A stretch of 34,910 nucleotides of DNA from a bacterium (GTDB lineage: Bacteria > Sysuimicrobiota > Sysuimicrobiia > Sysuimicrobiales > Segetimicrobiaceae): assembly GCA_035307765.1 (NCBI GenBank), contig DATGHU010000021.1, positions 1-34,910 on the forward strand, written 5' to 3'. Shown in pieces: positions 7,890 through 16,194 of the stretch. Numbering within the stretch: position 1 is the first letter of the stretch; each line of letters begins with the position of its first letter. Below the pieces are notes generated by a model, which made no database searches, was not told where the DNA came from, and saw only the letters and a list, made by a program, of their open reading frames with translations. Position numbers and translations under genes: made by a program.

Positions 7890-9959
7890 GTGACTAGCGC
7901 GCGCCGTCTCGGCCGCGCCGACGTCCTCGCTTCCTCGAGGTCCGATCGTCCCGCGCGCCCCAGGCAGCTCCTCGCGGTGCTGCTCTCCGGGGCCGGGTTC
8001 GTCCTCGCGTATCCGATCCCCGATCTTGGCGTCGTCGCCTGGGTGACCCTCGTTCCCCTTTTCCTCGCCGCGCACCAGCGGACCCTTCGGACCGCGTTCT
8101 GGTTGGGATACCTCTGGGGGATCGTCGCCTTCGGCGGGGTCTTGTGGTGGATCACCACGTTTGGGGTGGGGGTGTGGGTGCTGACCGCGGCGCTCGCCGC
8201 CGTCTTCCCCGCGCTGGCGATGCTGGGGATCGCCGTGGTGGAGCGGGATCACGACGGCCCGTTGGTCTTCCTCTGGATCGCGCTGGTGTGGACCGCCGTC
8301 GAATTTCTGCGCGGGCAGGGCGCGCTCGGGTTCCCGTGGGCGCTGCTCGGCGCTTCCCAACACCGGGCGCTGCCGCTGATCCAGATCGCCTCACTGGGGG
8401 GCGTGTACGCCGTCAGCGGCGTTGTCGCGCTCACCAACGCGACCCTCTATGTGATCCTGACTCGCCGCGCCGTCGTCGTTCCCGTGGTGGGAACCGGCCT
8501 GGTGCTTGTCGGAACGCTCCTCTACGGACTGAACGCCCTGCGCCATCCGATTCCCGCTGTGTTTACCGCCGCCGTCGTGCAGCCCGATGTGTCCGGTCGC
8601 GGCCCCCTGCGGCCCGAGGAAGTGCGGCGGGGGCTCCTCGATCTGCAACAACTGACCCACGACGCGGCCGCGCGGGGCGCCCGCCTCGTCGTCTGGCCGG
8701 AGACCGCATCACCCACCGGAATCCTCGGGGAGGCATCCACCTTGGCGGCGATCCGCTCCTGGGTGCGGAGCGATCGCGTCGCCTTGATCGCCACCAGCCT
8801 CGAGGGGGACGTGACGAACTCGGCATTCGCGTTCGCGCCAACGGGTGCGCTGGTGGGCCGGTACGACAAGGTCCGGTTCGTCCCGTTCGCCGAATACGGC
8901 GAGCACGCCGGGTCAGCCTTCACGGTCCTCCGGACTCCGGAGGCCAGGGTGGGCGTGGCCATTTGCTTCGAGAGCATCTTCCCGGGGATCGCCCGGCGGT
9001 ACGCGCAGGAGGGCGCCACGCTGCTGGCCGTGGTGAGCAACGATGCGTGGTTCGACGGCCGCGCGGCGCCGGAGCAGCACGCGGCGCTGGCGCCCTTTCG
9101 CGCGGTTGAGGAAGGGCGGTACCTGCTTCGGGCGGCGAACGAAGGGATCAGCGCCATCATCGACCCCCGGGGCCGAGTCCTCGATGCGCTGCCGCTGGGC
9201 GCGCGGGGGATTTTGGCGGCGCCGGTGGCCTCGCTCTCCGCCCTCACCCCGTACGCCCGATACGGCGACCTCGTCGGCTGGGGCGCGGTGCTCGCCACCG
9301 CCGGTCTCCTCGCGCCCCGCGCGCTGGCGTTCGCCGCGGAGGGGGCGGGGGGGGCGGCGTTCTCGCGGCTCTTCATCGATTCCGCGTTGCCGTTCCTCGC
9401 CCTTGTCGGTACGGCGTGGTTGGGTGGGGACCGGCGGGTCGACGTGGGGCCGGTGGCGCTGCCGGTCCCGATCCTGGCCCTCCTGGCGATCACAGGCCTC
9501 CTCAGCCTTGGACGGCCCCTGCGCGATCTCGGATTTCGGGTGCGGGGATTTGTCCCCGCCTCCGTCGTCGGGCTCGCGGGCGTCGGCCTGCTCGCCGCCG
9601 TCGCGCGGCATGCGTTTGCGAGCCACGGCGCGTCGGTGGCCGCGCTGCTGCCGCCCGCGGGGGAGTGGGGCGGGGCGGCCGTGCGGGCGCTGGTGGTCGG
9701 CGTGGCGCTGGAATGGTGGCTCCGCGGGTTGGTCTTCGCCGCGGCCGCTTCGTGGCGGACCTGGAGGTTCGCGGTGCTCTGGTCGGCGCTCCTTGGACTG
9801 GCCGCCGCGTCCGTGCAGGGCGCCGAGGCCATGGTCTGGGGGCTGTGCGCGGGAGTGATCTTTGGGCTGGTGCGCGCGCGGTGGAGCCAGGTGCCGGCGT
9901 GCGCCGTCGCCCACGCCGCGGGCATCGTCCTGCTCGGCTTTTTGTTTTCCGCGTGGTGA
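7890..9959 (+). CDS. lnt: Apolipoprotein N-acyltransferase with C-terminal CPBP-like membrane domain
   Basis: Lnt adds the third acyl chain to lipoproteins in the cytoplasmic membrane. Residues 1 to about 500 form a complete Lnt: five or six N-terminal membrane segments, then the nitrilase-type domain with the triad E271 (VVWPETASP), K327 (RYDKVRFVPFAEYGE) and C359 (AICFESIFP), and SNDAWF. The positions are close to the E. coli triad. The protein goes on to 689 residues, about 180 more than usual. The extra part has several membrane segments, EWWLRG at 608-613 and a late AHAAGIV, like motifs 1 and 3 of CPBP (CAAX-protease/Abi) proteins. The motif-1 glutamate pair is reduced to one and the middle His motif is not evident, so protease activity is doubtful. 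GTG 7890 has no clear ribosome-binding site. Confidence 0.9.
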   Translation: MTSARRLGRADVLASSRSDRPARPRQLLAVLLSGAGFVLAYPIPDLGVVAWVTLVPLFLAAHQRTLRTAFWLGYLWGIVAFGGVLWWITTFGVGVWVLTAALAAVFPALAMLGIAVVERDHDGPLVFLWIALVWTAVEFLRGQGALGFPWALLGASQHRALPLIQIASLGGVYAVSGVVALTNATLYVILTRRAVVVPVVGTGLVLVGTLLYGLNALRHPIPAVFTAAVVQPDVSGRGPLRPEEVRRGLLDLQQLTHDAAARGARLVVWPETASPTGILGEASTLAAIRSWVRSDRVALIATSLEGDVTNSAFAFAPTGALVGRYDKVRFVPFAEYGEHAGSAFTVLRTPEARVGVAICFESIFPGIARRYAQEGATLLAVVSNDAWFDGRAAPEQHAALAPFRAVEEGRYLLRAANEGISAIIDPRGRVLDALPLGARGILAAPVASLSALTPYARYGDLVGWGAVLATAGLLAPRALAFAAEGAGGAAFSRLFIDSALPFLALVGTAWLGGDRRVDVGPVALPVPILALLAITGLLSLGRPLRDLGFRVRGFVPASVVGLAGVGLLAAVARHAFASHGASVAALLPPAGEWGGAAVRALVVGVALEWWLRGLVFAAAASWRTWRFAVLWSALLGLAAASVQGAEAMVWGLCAGVIFGLVRARWSQVPACAVAHAAGIVLLGFLFSAW

Positions 9960-9969
9960 ATGCTATAAT
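9942..9969 (+). promoter_or_regulatory. Promoter of prfB
   Basis: TTGTTT (9942-9947) and a perfect TATAAT (9964-9969) are 16 bp apart, overlapping the end of lnt. Transcription would begin near 9977, giving a leader of about 70 nt before the prfB GTG. Confidence 0.6.
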
Positions 9970-10001
9970 AGGTCGTTGACCGCGCGCCGATGGGAGCCCG
10001 G

Positions 10002-10021
10002 CGAGGGCCGCGCGGCCCTCG
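10002..10021. repeat. Perfect 20-bp palindrome in the prfB leader
   Basis: CGAGGGCCGC followed directly by its exact reverse complement GCGGCCCTCG. As RNA it folds into a hairpin with an 8-bp GC stem and a 4-nt loop, 10 nt upstream of the prfB ribosome-binding site (GGGAGG, 10032-10037). It has no T-run. It may be a leader control hairpin or a DNA-binding site. Confidence 0.65.
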
Positions 10022-10045
10022 GCGCGTCGACGGGAGGGTGACCGG

Positions 10046-11195
10046 GTGACGAGTGAGGAACTCCGCCGCACGCTCGGCGCGTATCGAGAGCGCGTGGAGA
10101 GCATCGGGAGGCACCTTTGACCTGCCCCGACAGCGGGCCCGCCTTGGCGATCTAGACCAGCGCATGCAGCAGCCGACGTTCTGGGAGGATCCGGAGGCGG
10201 CCCGTCGGACCTCGCGCGAGGTGGCGGCCCTCCGCTCCCGGATCGATGAGATCCACCGTCTGGAGCGAGAGGTTACCGATCTGTTGGAACTGGTCGACCT
10301 CGCGGCGGGGGAGGGAGATCGCGCTCTCGCCGAAGTCGAGGCGGAGGTCCAGAATCTCGGCGCCACGATCGACCGTCTCGAACTGGCGACCCTGCTCGGC
10401 GGCGAGCACGATGCCAGCAACGCCATCCTCTCCATCCACGCGGGCGCGGGCGGCACCGAGTCTCAGGACTGGGTGGAAATGCTCCTGCGCATGTACCTGC
10501 GGTGGGCGGAAGCGCACGCGTACCGCACGGAGGTCGTCGACATGTCCCCCGGCGAGGAAGCCGGGCTGAAGAGCGTCACCGTCATCGTCACCGGTCCAAG
10601 CGCGTACGGATATTTGAGAGGCGAGCGCGGCGTGCACCGCCTGGTGCGCCTCTCCCCATTCGACGCCGCCCACCGGCGCCACACGTCGTTCGCGCTCGTG
10701 GACGTCATCCCGGAAGTGGAGGCCGCCGAGGTCCACGTCAAAGAGGATGAGCTCCGCATCGACACGTACCGCTCCGGGGGCGCGGGCGGCCAGAACGTGA
10801 ACAAGGTGGAGACGGCGGTGCGGATCACCCACCTCCCCAGCGGGATCGTGGTGCAGTGCCAGAACGAACGCTCGCAGCACGCCAACAAGCTCACGGCGAT
10901 GAAGCTGCTCAAGGCCCGGCTCTACGAGCTGCAGCACGAGGAGCAGCGCCAAAAGCTTTCCGCCATTCGCGGCGAGCGCAGGGACGCAGCCTGGGGAAAC
11001 CAGCTCCGGTCGTACGTGCTGCACCCGTACACGCTCGTGAAGGACCACCGCACCGGTCTGGAGACCGGGAATACGCAGGCGGTCCTCGATGGGGGGCTCG
11101 ATGCCTTCATCGGCGCCTGGCTGCGCCTGGGGGCGCCGGGTGGGACCGCCGCGATCGCCGAGGGGCGGGGAGCGGGACCCACGGCGAGGCCCTAG
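10046..11195 (+). CDS. prfB: Peptide chain release factor 2, expressed by programmed +1 frameshift
   Basis: RF2 terminates translation at UGA and UAA. The short first frame starts at GTG 10046, behind GGGAGG, and encodes 24 residues ([20 protein letters not shown]...) up to CTT TGA at 10115-10120. A +1 shift at CTT then reads GAC (Asp) and continues to the TAG at 11195, giving about 382 residues. Downstream features are standard: [13 protein letters not shown], the SPF tripeptide anticodon ([13 protein letters not shown]) that recognises UGA/UAA, and the peptidyl-hydrolysis motif GGQ in [19 protein letters not shown] at about 247-249. The two frames together match RF2 from end to end, so this is autoregulation rather than a broken gene. 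Confidence 0.96.
10106..10121 (+). promoter_or_regulatory. RF2 programmed frameshift signal
   Basis: GGGAGG (10106-10111), a Shine-Dalgarno-like stimulator, then CAC CTT TGA C. The slippery CTT and in-frame TGA followed by C are the classical arrangement; spacing from the stimulator to the TGA matches the E. coli site. Low RF2 slows termination and favours the +1 shift. Confidence 0.93.
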
Positions 11196-11197
11196 CC

Positions 11198-11905
11198 GTG
11201 CCGCGTGCCCCTCGGCTGGGGAGGCTGTGGGCGGTCGTGGTCGGGGCGCTGGCGCTCGCGGTAGCGGTGAACCTCGGTACCCCGCTCGTCGCGGCGGCTG
11301 CGTTCAGAGGATACCTCAGGACCCTCCTGCCCTCGCGGGGACTGGACGTTCGGTTGGTCGCCCGGCCGCCGCTGGCGCTGTGGTGGGGACGCGTCGACCT
11401 CGTGACCGTGGCGGCCGACGACGTGCAGATCGGGACGCTGCAGCTGGCGCGCTTCGATGCGACGCTGAGCGGTGTGCGGTTCGATCCCGAGGCGCTGCTC
11501 GTGCACCACAGGGTGGTGGTCGACTCGGTGAGGTCCGGCGTGGCCCACGCTACGGTGTCCCAGGCCGAACTCGCGCACGCGCTGGTGCTGCAGCCGAATG
11601 TGCGGGTCGATTCGATCGTGCTCCGGCCCGGTCAAGTGCTCCTCCGGGGTGCCGTTCGGGTCCTCGGGGCGGAACTCCCCGCCGCAGGCGTTGGCCACCT
11701 CGTGCTGGCGGGGGACGAGGCGATCGACCTGGTTCTCGATCACGTCACGGTCGCCGGTGGGCCCGTCCCCGTGCCGGTGGGAGGGGCCGCGCTGACGCTC
11801 AAATCGGTCATCGTCGTCCCCCCGCTGCCGTTTGGCTTCCGGCTCACCGCGGTGCGCACCGATGACGGAGTGCTCGTGCTCGATGCCGGGACGGGCGCCT
11901 CGTAA
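11198..11905 (+). CDS. DUF2993-like (LmeA-type) membrane-anchored lipid-binding protein
   Basis: A 235-residue protein starting at GTG 11198, two bases after the prfB stop. One N-terminal hydrophobic helix (LWAVVVGALALAVAVNLGTPLVAAAAF) anchors or exports it. The rest is beta-rich, with repeated Val-rich strands and the pattern LDVRLVARPPLALWWGRVDLVTVAADDVQIG, then LRPGQVLLRGAVRVLG. This is the layout of DUF2993/LmeA proteins, which bind lipids and in mycobacteria support lipomannan formation. No catalytic residues are expected. It heads the envelope cluster with DUF5693, CsaB and WecG/TagA, so a role in carrying or tuning envelope lipids or polymers is reasonable. The family call rests on layout and composition rather than a diagnostic motif. 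Confidence 0.6.
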   Translation: MPRAPRLGRLWAVVVGALALAVAVNLGTPLVAAAAFRGYLRTLLPSRGLDVRLVARPPLALWWGRVDLVTVAADDVQIGTLQLARFDATLSGVRFDPEALLVHHRVVVDSVRSGVAHATVSQAELAHALVLQPNVRVDSIVLRPGQVLLRGAVRVLGAELPAAGVGHLVLAGDEAIDLVLDHVTVAGGPVPVPVGGAALTLKSVIVVPPLPFGFRLTAVRTDDGVLVLDAGTGAS

Positions 11906-11929
11906 CCTCGTGCCTTCCGGAGGACATGG

Positions 11930-14038
11930 ATGACCCTGCGACCCCTCATCACCCGGCACCCGCTGCTCAGCGCATGCGTCGTCGTCGGGCTCCTGGCCGC
12001 GTTGATCGTCCTCGCCCATCGCCAACACCTTGAGCAGTCCTACCGCACGGTGGAGATCACGGTCGATGGGGACGACTGGACCACCCTGGGCCGGCGTACC
12101 GGCACCGCCCCCGGGGTGCTCTACGACGCCCTGTACCGGGCGGGGGCGCGCAGCGTCACCGTGTATTCGGCCTCGCTCCGCCGCCTCGCCGATAGCGGCC
12201 GGGTGACCTACTTGACCGGGGCCGACGTGACGAACGCGGCTCGGACGTCCCCGATCGTCGGACCGCTCGGGGATCTCCTGCGGGGGAATCGGATCCAGCC
12301 GGGCGACACCTACGTCGCGGGGCCGCGGCCGCTGCTGGAACAGATTCGGATCGGGTTGTCCGCGCAGTTGCTGCCGCACATGGGCACGGCCCGGGCGACG
12401 ATCCTCGACGGGAGTGCCCCGGTCCTCGAGATCCAGGGTCGGGGGCAGGAGCTGGAGGACGACTCGATCGGCCTGCTCTCGGAGGACGTCGCCGCGATCC
12501 GCGAGCACCATCTGGCCGTCGAAGCCCGGATCAAGAACCTGCACGAGGTCGCCCCGGACGGGCTGGAGGCGTTCTTCGCCCGGTTGCGCTCCGCGGGGGA
12601 ACGCTTCACGTTGATCTTCGATGGGAACCAGGTGCTGGGGTTCGATCAGCTCATCCCCGACGTCGCGGCGCAGATGAAGAGCGCCGGGTTCGCGTTCGGA
12701 CAGATCGAGAGCTTTACCGCCAGGCGCCGACAGCGGGGGGACCTCGACCTCGCCCGCGCCGTGGCCCCCGCCGTGATCCGGGTCTTCAGCCTGACCCCGG
12801 ATGAGCTGGCCGGCCTCAGCCCCGACGATGCGCGGGACAAATTCGTGCTCGCCGCGCGGGAGCGCAACGTCCGGATCCTGTACATCAGGCCGTTCTTGGC
12901 GACGTCCGCCGGGATCGATGAGGTCCAGGCGAACGTGGACTACGTGGAGTCGATCTCCAACGACCTCCGCGGCGCCGGGTTCCAGATGGGCAAGGCCTCG
13001 TCGTTGCCGTTCGAGCCGATCTTTCCCCTCTGGGTTGTGTTGATGGCGCTCGGGACGCTCGCGGCGTCCGCGATCGCCGTCGCCGAGGGCGCAAGGCTCC
13101 TCGGCCGCCCCGTCCCCGCCCGGCCTCTCTACGTCGGGGTGGGTATCGGGCTCGTCCTCACCGTGGGTGTCCTGGCGGCGCACCACCTCACGCTCTGGAG
13201 CCAAGCCCTGGCGTTTCTCGCCGCGCTGGCCTTTCCCACGCTGTCGTTGATGGGGCTGCTGCCGGCGGTCGGCCCCGCCGCACCCCGCCCGGGCGCCGAC
13301 GGGGGCCGCGCCCGGATCAGCGGCGGGGGGATGATCGCCAGGAGCATCGGGCGCCTCTGGGCGCTCTCGGGAGTGACCGCACTCGGCGGCGTGATGGTCG
13401 CGGCCCTGCTCAGCCAGTGGTCGTTCATGATGGAGATTCGGGAGTTCCTCGGCGTGAAGCTGGCGCACATCGTCCCGGTTGCGGTGCTCGGACTGCTGCT
13501 CGTCGCCGCGGAGGCACCGCCCGGGCAGCTCTGGCCGCGCCTTCGGGCGTGGGGGCGGCGGCCGCTTCTGCTGGAGTACGGGGTCGCGTTCATCGTCGTC
13601 GGGATCGCCGCGGTGTTTGCGCTGGGGCGGACCGGGAACGCGGGGCTGCCGGTGTTGGGGTCGGTGGAGCTGCGGACCCGTGTGATCCTGGAGCACCTCG
13701 TGATCGCACGCCCGCGGACCAAGGAGTTTCTGATCGGCGATCCGTTCATGGTCTTGACCTTTGCGCTCGCCATGCTGGGGGCTCGCCGGTGGCTCCTCCC
13801 GGCGGCGCTGATCGGGGCGGTGGGCCAGGTGGGGTTGGTGAACTCGTTCTCGCACATCCACACGCCGCTGGTCTACATCATTCTCCGCACGATCTACGCG
13901 CTCGCGATCGGGTCGGCCATCGGCGCGGTGCTGGTGGGCGTCGTGTTGTGGAGCCGGCGGGGGCCGGCGTCCGCCCCGGCGCGTCCCGATCCCGCCGCGG
14001 CCGGGGTCGGGGGCGTCGGATCGCCGCCGATGCGATGA
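11930..14038 (+). CDS. DUF5693 family polytopic membrane protein
   Basis: A 702-residue protein with ATG 11930 after GGAGGACATGG. One N-terminal membrane helix (PLLSACVVVGLLAALIVLAH) is followed by a large extracytoplasmic domain to about residue 350 containing VEITVDGDDW, DLLRGNRIQPGDTYVAGPR and EVQANVDYVESISNDLRGAGFQMG. Then come about eight to ten membrane segments from 365 to 690. This domain order and the position immediately before csaB are typical of DUF5693 proteins. Their biochemical role is not known; constant association with CsaB and WecG/TagA suggests export or assembly of a secondary cell-wall polymer. The stop overlaps the csaB start (ATGA), indicating translational coupling. 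Confidence 0.85.
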   Translation: MTLRPLITRHPLLSACVVVGLLAALIVLAHRQHLEQSYRTVEITVDGDDWTTLGRRTGTAPGVLYDALYRAGARSVTVYSASLRRLADSGRVTYLTGADVTNAARTSPIVGPLGDLLRGNRIQPGDTYVAGPRPLLEQIRIGLSAQLLPHMGTARATILDGSAPVLEIQGRGQELEDDSIGLLSEDVAAIREHHLAVEARIKNLHEVAPDGLEAFFARLRSAGERFTLIFDGNQVLGFDQLIPDVAAQMKSAGFAFGQIESFTARRRQRGDLDLARAVAPAVIRVFSLTPDELAGLSPDDARDKFVLAARERNVRILYIRPFLATSAGIDEVQANVDYVESISNDLRGAGFQMGKASSLPFEPIFPLWVVLMALGTLAASAIAVAEGARLLGRPVPARPLYVGVGIGLVLTVGVLAAHHLTLWSQALAFLAALAFPTLSLMGLLPAVGPAAPRPGADGGRARISGGGMIARSIGRLWALSGVTALGGVMVAALLSQWSFMMEIREFLGVKLAHIVPVAVLGLLLVAAEAPPGQLWPRLRAWGRRPLLLEYGVAFIVVGIAAVFALGRTGNAGLPVLGSVELRTRVILEHLVIARPRTKEFLIGDPFMVLTFALAMLGARRWLLPAALIGAVGQVGLVNSFSHIHTPLVYIILRTIYALAIGSAIGAVLVGVVLWSRRGPASAPARPDPAAAGVGGVGSPPMR

Positions 14039-15108
14039 GCCGGATCGTTCTCTCCGGCTACTACGGCTTCAACAATCTGGGGGACGAGGCGGTGCTCGGG
14101 GCGACCGTGGACGCCCTGCGCCGGCGGGATCCCGGGGTGGAGATCGCCGTCCTCTCCGCGGATCCGCGTTCGACCACGGGGACCTACGGCGTGGAAGGGA
14201 TCCCGCGGGCGAGCCCGCGGGCCCTGCTGCGGGGCCTCAAGCGGTGTGACCTCTGCCTCTCCGGGGGCGGGAGCCTGTTTCAGGATGTCACGAGCTGGCG
14301 GAGCCCCTGGTACTACTTAGGGGTCCTGGCGCTGGCCCAGCGATTCGGCCGCCGCACCGCCGTGTACGCGCAGGGGATCGGGCCGCTGCGGGGCCGGGTG
14401 GTTCGATCGGCGGCCCGCCGGGTGTTGAACAGGGTCGACCTCGTCACACTGAGGGATCCGGCATCGCTCGCCTCCCTCGCGGAGTTGGGAGTGGACCGCC
14501 CGCCGGTCGCGCTTGCCGCCGACCCCGCGTTGCTCCTCGAGCCCGACCCCACCGCGCGTGTCGCGGCCGAGTACGCCCGGTGGGGGAGCGGCACATCGTT
14601 CGGGCTGGCGGTGCGAGCGTGGGACACGGGCGCGTGGCTCGCCGCCGTGGCGGCCGCCGCGCGAACGGTCGCGGAGCGGCGCGCCGCCCGGTGGATCTGC
14701 GTGCCGATGCACCCCCCGGGGGACGTGGCCGTGGCGGCGCGCCTCGCGGAGATGATTGGGGGAGGTGCCACCGTGGTCGAGGCGGCGCTGGGCCCCCGCG
14801 AGATGCTCGCGCTCTTCGGACGGCTAGCGGTCGTCGTCGGGATGCGCCTGCACGCGCTGGTGTTTGCGGCGATCCAGGGGGTGCCCCTGATCGCGCTTGC
14901 CTACGACCCCAAGGTCGCCGCGTTCGCCCGCGAACTGGGGGAGCCCGTCCTTCATCCGGGCACGCTGGAGATCGGCGCGCTCGTCGAGGCGATCGAGCAC
15001 GCCGCCGACACCCAGGCCGCGGGCCACGCCCGACTCCTGGCGGCCGTCGCACCTCTTCGGGCGCGCGCCGCCATCGCCCCGGAGTTGGTCGGCCGCTTGG
15101 TGTCGTGA
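14035..15108 (+). CDS. csaB: Polysaccharide pyruvyl transferase CsaB
   Basis: CsaB adds a pyruvate ketal from phosphoenolpyruvate to a cell-wall polysaccharide, creating the ligand for SLH-domain surface-layer proteins. The 357-residue product shows the family signatures: LSGYYGFNNLGDEAVLGATV at the N-terminus, CLSGGGSLFQDVTS, YAQGIGPLRG, TLRDPASLASLAELG and a C-terminal VVVGMRLHALVFAAIQGVPLIALAYDPKV. ATG 14035 overlaps the DUF5693 stop by four bases and its own stop overlaps the next start (GTGA), so the three genes are coupled. The presence of CsaB predicts SLH-domain proteins elsewhere in the genome. Confidence 0.93.
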   Translation: MSRIVLSGYYGFNNLGDEAVLGATVDALRRRDPGVEIAVLSADPRSTTGTYGVEGIPRASPRALLRGLKRCDLCLSGGGSLFQDVTSWRSPWYYLGVLALAQRFGRRTAVYAQGIGPLRGRVVRSAARRVLNRVDLVTLRDPASLASLAELGVDRPPVALAADPALLLEPDPTARVAAEYARWGSGTSFGLAVRAWDTGAWLAAVAAAARTVAERRAARWICVPMHPPGDVAVAARLAEMIGGGATVVEAALGPREMLALFGRLAVVVGMRLHALVFAAIQGVPLIALAYDPKVAAFARELGEPVLHPGTLEIGALVEAIEHAADTQAAGHARLLAAVAPLRARAAIAPELVGRLVS

Positions 15109-15842
15109 ATCGGGTCGACGTCCTCGGGGTCGGATTCGATCCGGTTGATCTCGAGGCCGCCGCTGCGTTCGTCGTGGACCTGATTCGCCTGGGCGGTCCC
15201 CATCTCGTCGTGACCGCCAACGTGGAATTGGTGATGCGGGCCCGGCATTCCCCGGATCTGCGGGCGCTCCTCGGCCGCGCCGCCCTCGTCGTCTCCGACG
15301 GGGTGGGGGTGGTCTGGGGTGCCCGTCAGCTGGGGCGTCCGCTCCCGGGGCGCGTGCCGGGGATTGACCTCGCGGGTCGGCTGTGCCGCGAGGCGGCACG
15401 GCGCGGGTGGCGGATTTACCTTCTCGGCGGCGCCCCCGGGGTGGCCCTGGCGGCGGCCGAACGTTTGCGGGTCCAGCACCCCGGGATCCAGGTCGTCGGC
15501 GCGGCCCCCGGCTATTTTGCCCCCGCGGACGAATTGGCGGTGCTGGCCGCCATTCGCGGTGCCGCCCCGACGCTCTTGCTGGCCGGGCTCGGCAGCCCTC
15601 AGCAGGAGCAGTGGCTCGACCGTCACCTCGACGTCCTCGGCGTCCCCGTGGCGATCGGCGTGGGGGGGACGCTCGACGTGTGGGGGGGACGGGTCCGCCG
15701 CGCGCCGGTCCCGGTGCAGCGGCTGGGACTGGAATGGTGCTACCGGCTCATTCGCCAGCCCGGCCGCGCCGGCCGCCAAACCGCGATCCCGCGGTTTGTG
15801 ATGGCTGTTTGGCAAGAGCGCCGCCGCACCGCGCGACGCTGA
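15105..15842 (+). CDS. WecG/TagA/CpsF family glycosyltransferase
   Basis: These enzymes transfer N-acetylmannosamine-type sugars onto an undecaprenyl-linked GlcNAc to begin teichoic-acid or related polymers. The 245-residue product has the family core: DVLGVGFDPVDLEAA, LVVTANVELVMRARHSPDL, the catalytic-region VSDGVGVVWGAR, RVPGIDLAGRLC, IYLLGGAPGVALAAAERL, and GLGSPQQEQWLDRH followed by GVGGTLDVWGGRVRRAP. The length is usual. GTG 15105 overlaps the csaB stop. It probably starts the polymer that CsaB pyruvylates. The actual sugar donor cannot be read from the sequence. Confidence 0.93.
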   Translation: MNRVDVLGVGFDPVDLEAAAAFVVDLIRLGGPHLVVTANVELVMRARHSPDLRALLGRAALVVSDGVGVVWGARQLGRPLPGRVPGIDLAGRLCREAARRGWRIYLLGGAPGVALAAAERLRVQHPGIQVVGAAPGYFAPADELAVLAAIRGAAPTLLLAGLGSPQQEQWLDRHLDVLGVPVAIGVGGTLDVWGGRVRRAPVPVQRLGLEWCYRLIRQPGRAGRQTAIPRFVMAVWQERRRTARR

Positions 15843-15930
15843 GCGCAGGGGAGGAGTTCTGAGACGGGTCATGGAATAGGGGCGGACACCCGGCCGGGTT
15901 CTCGGCAGTAGGGCTAGGAGCAGAGACGGC

Positions 15931-16194
15931 ATGGGGGAGTTCCTCAAGGTCTCAGCCGACTCAAAGCCGAAGGCCGTTGCCGGGGCCCTGGCCGCCGTGT
16001 TGCGGGAAAAGGGATCGGTGGAGATCCAGGCGATCGGGGCCGGGGCGGTCAACCAGGCCGTCAAGGCGATCGCGATCAGCCGAGGGTTCGTAGCTCCGAA
16101 CGGCATCGATCTCATCGCCATTCCCGCGTTCACCAAGGTCGTGATCGACGGGGAGGAACGCACGGCGATCCGGTTCATGGTGCAGGCCCGCTGA
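15931..16194 (+). CDS. spoVS: Stage V sporulation protein S (SpoVS/Alba-like)
   Basis: An 87-residue protein that matches SpoVS along its whole length (FLKVSADSKPKAVAGALAAVLREKG, VEIQAIGAGAVNQAVKAIAISRGFVAP, IDLIAIPAFTKVVIDGEERTAIRFMV). ATG 15931 follows AGGAGCAGAGACGGC. SpoVS is a small Alba-fold, probably nucleic-acid-binding protein; in Bacillus it affects coat assembly and septation, but it is also found in many bacteria that do not form spores. No other sporulation gene is in this window, so its presence does not show that the organism sporulates. Its stop overlaps the proposed start of the next gene. Confidence 0.95.
   Translation: MGEFLKVSADSKPKAVAGALAAVLREKGSVEIQAIGAGAVNQAVKAIAISRGFVAPNGIDLIAIPAFTKVVIDGEERTAIRFMVQAR

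Noticed and set aside
8522-10456. A 644-codon minus-strand frame opposite lnt and prfB
   Set aside because: Ser/Arg/Ala/Pro-rich shadow of the plus-strand genes without ribosome-binding site or domains.
11192-13861. An 889-codon minus-strand frame opposite the DUF2993-like and DUF5693 genes
   Set aside because: Low-complexity Arg/Pro/Gln/Glu composition typical of antisense frames in GC-rich DNA; the plus-strand genes have signal and membrane segments and start signals.
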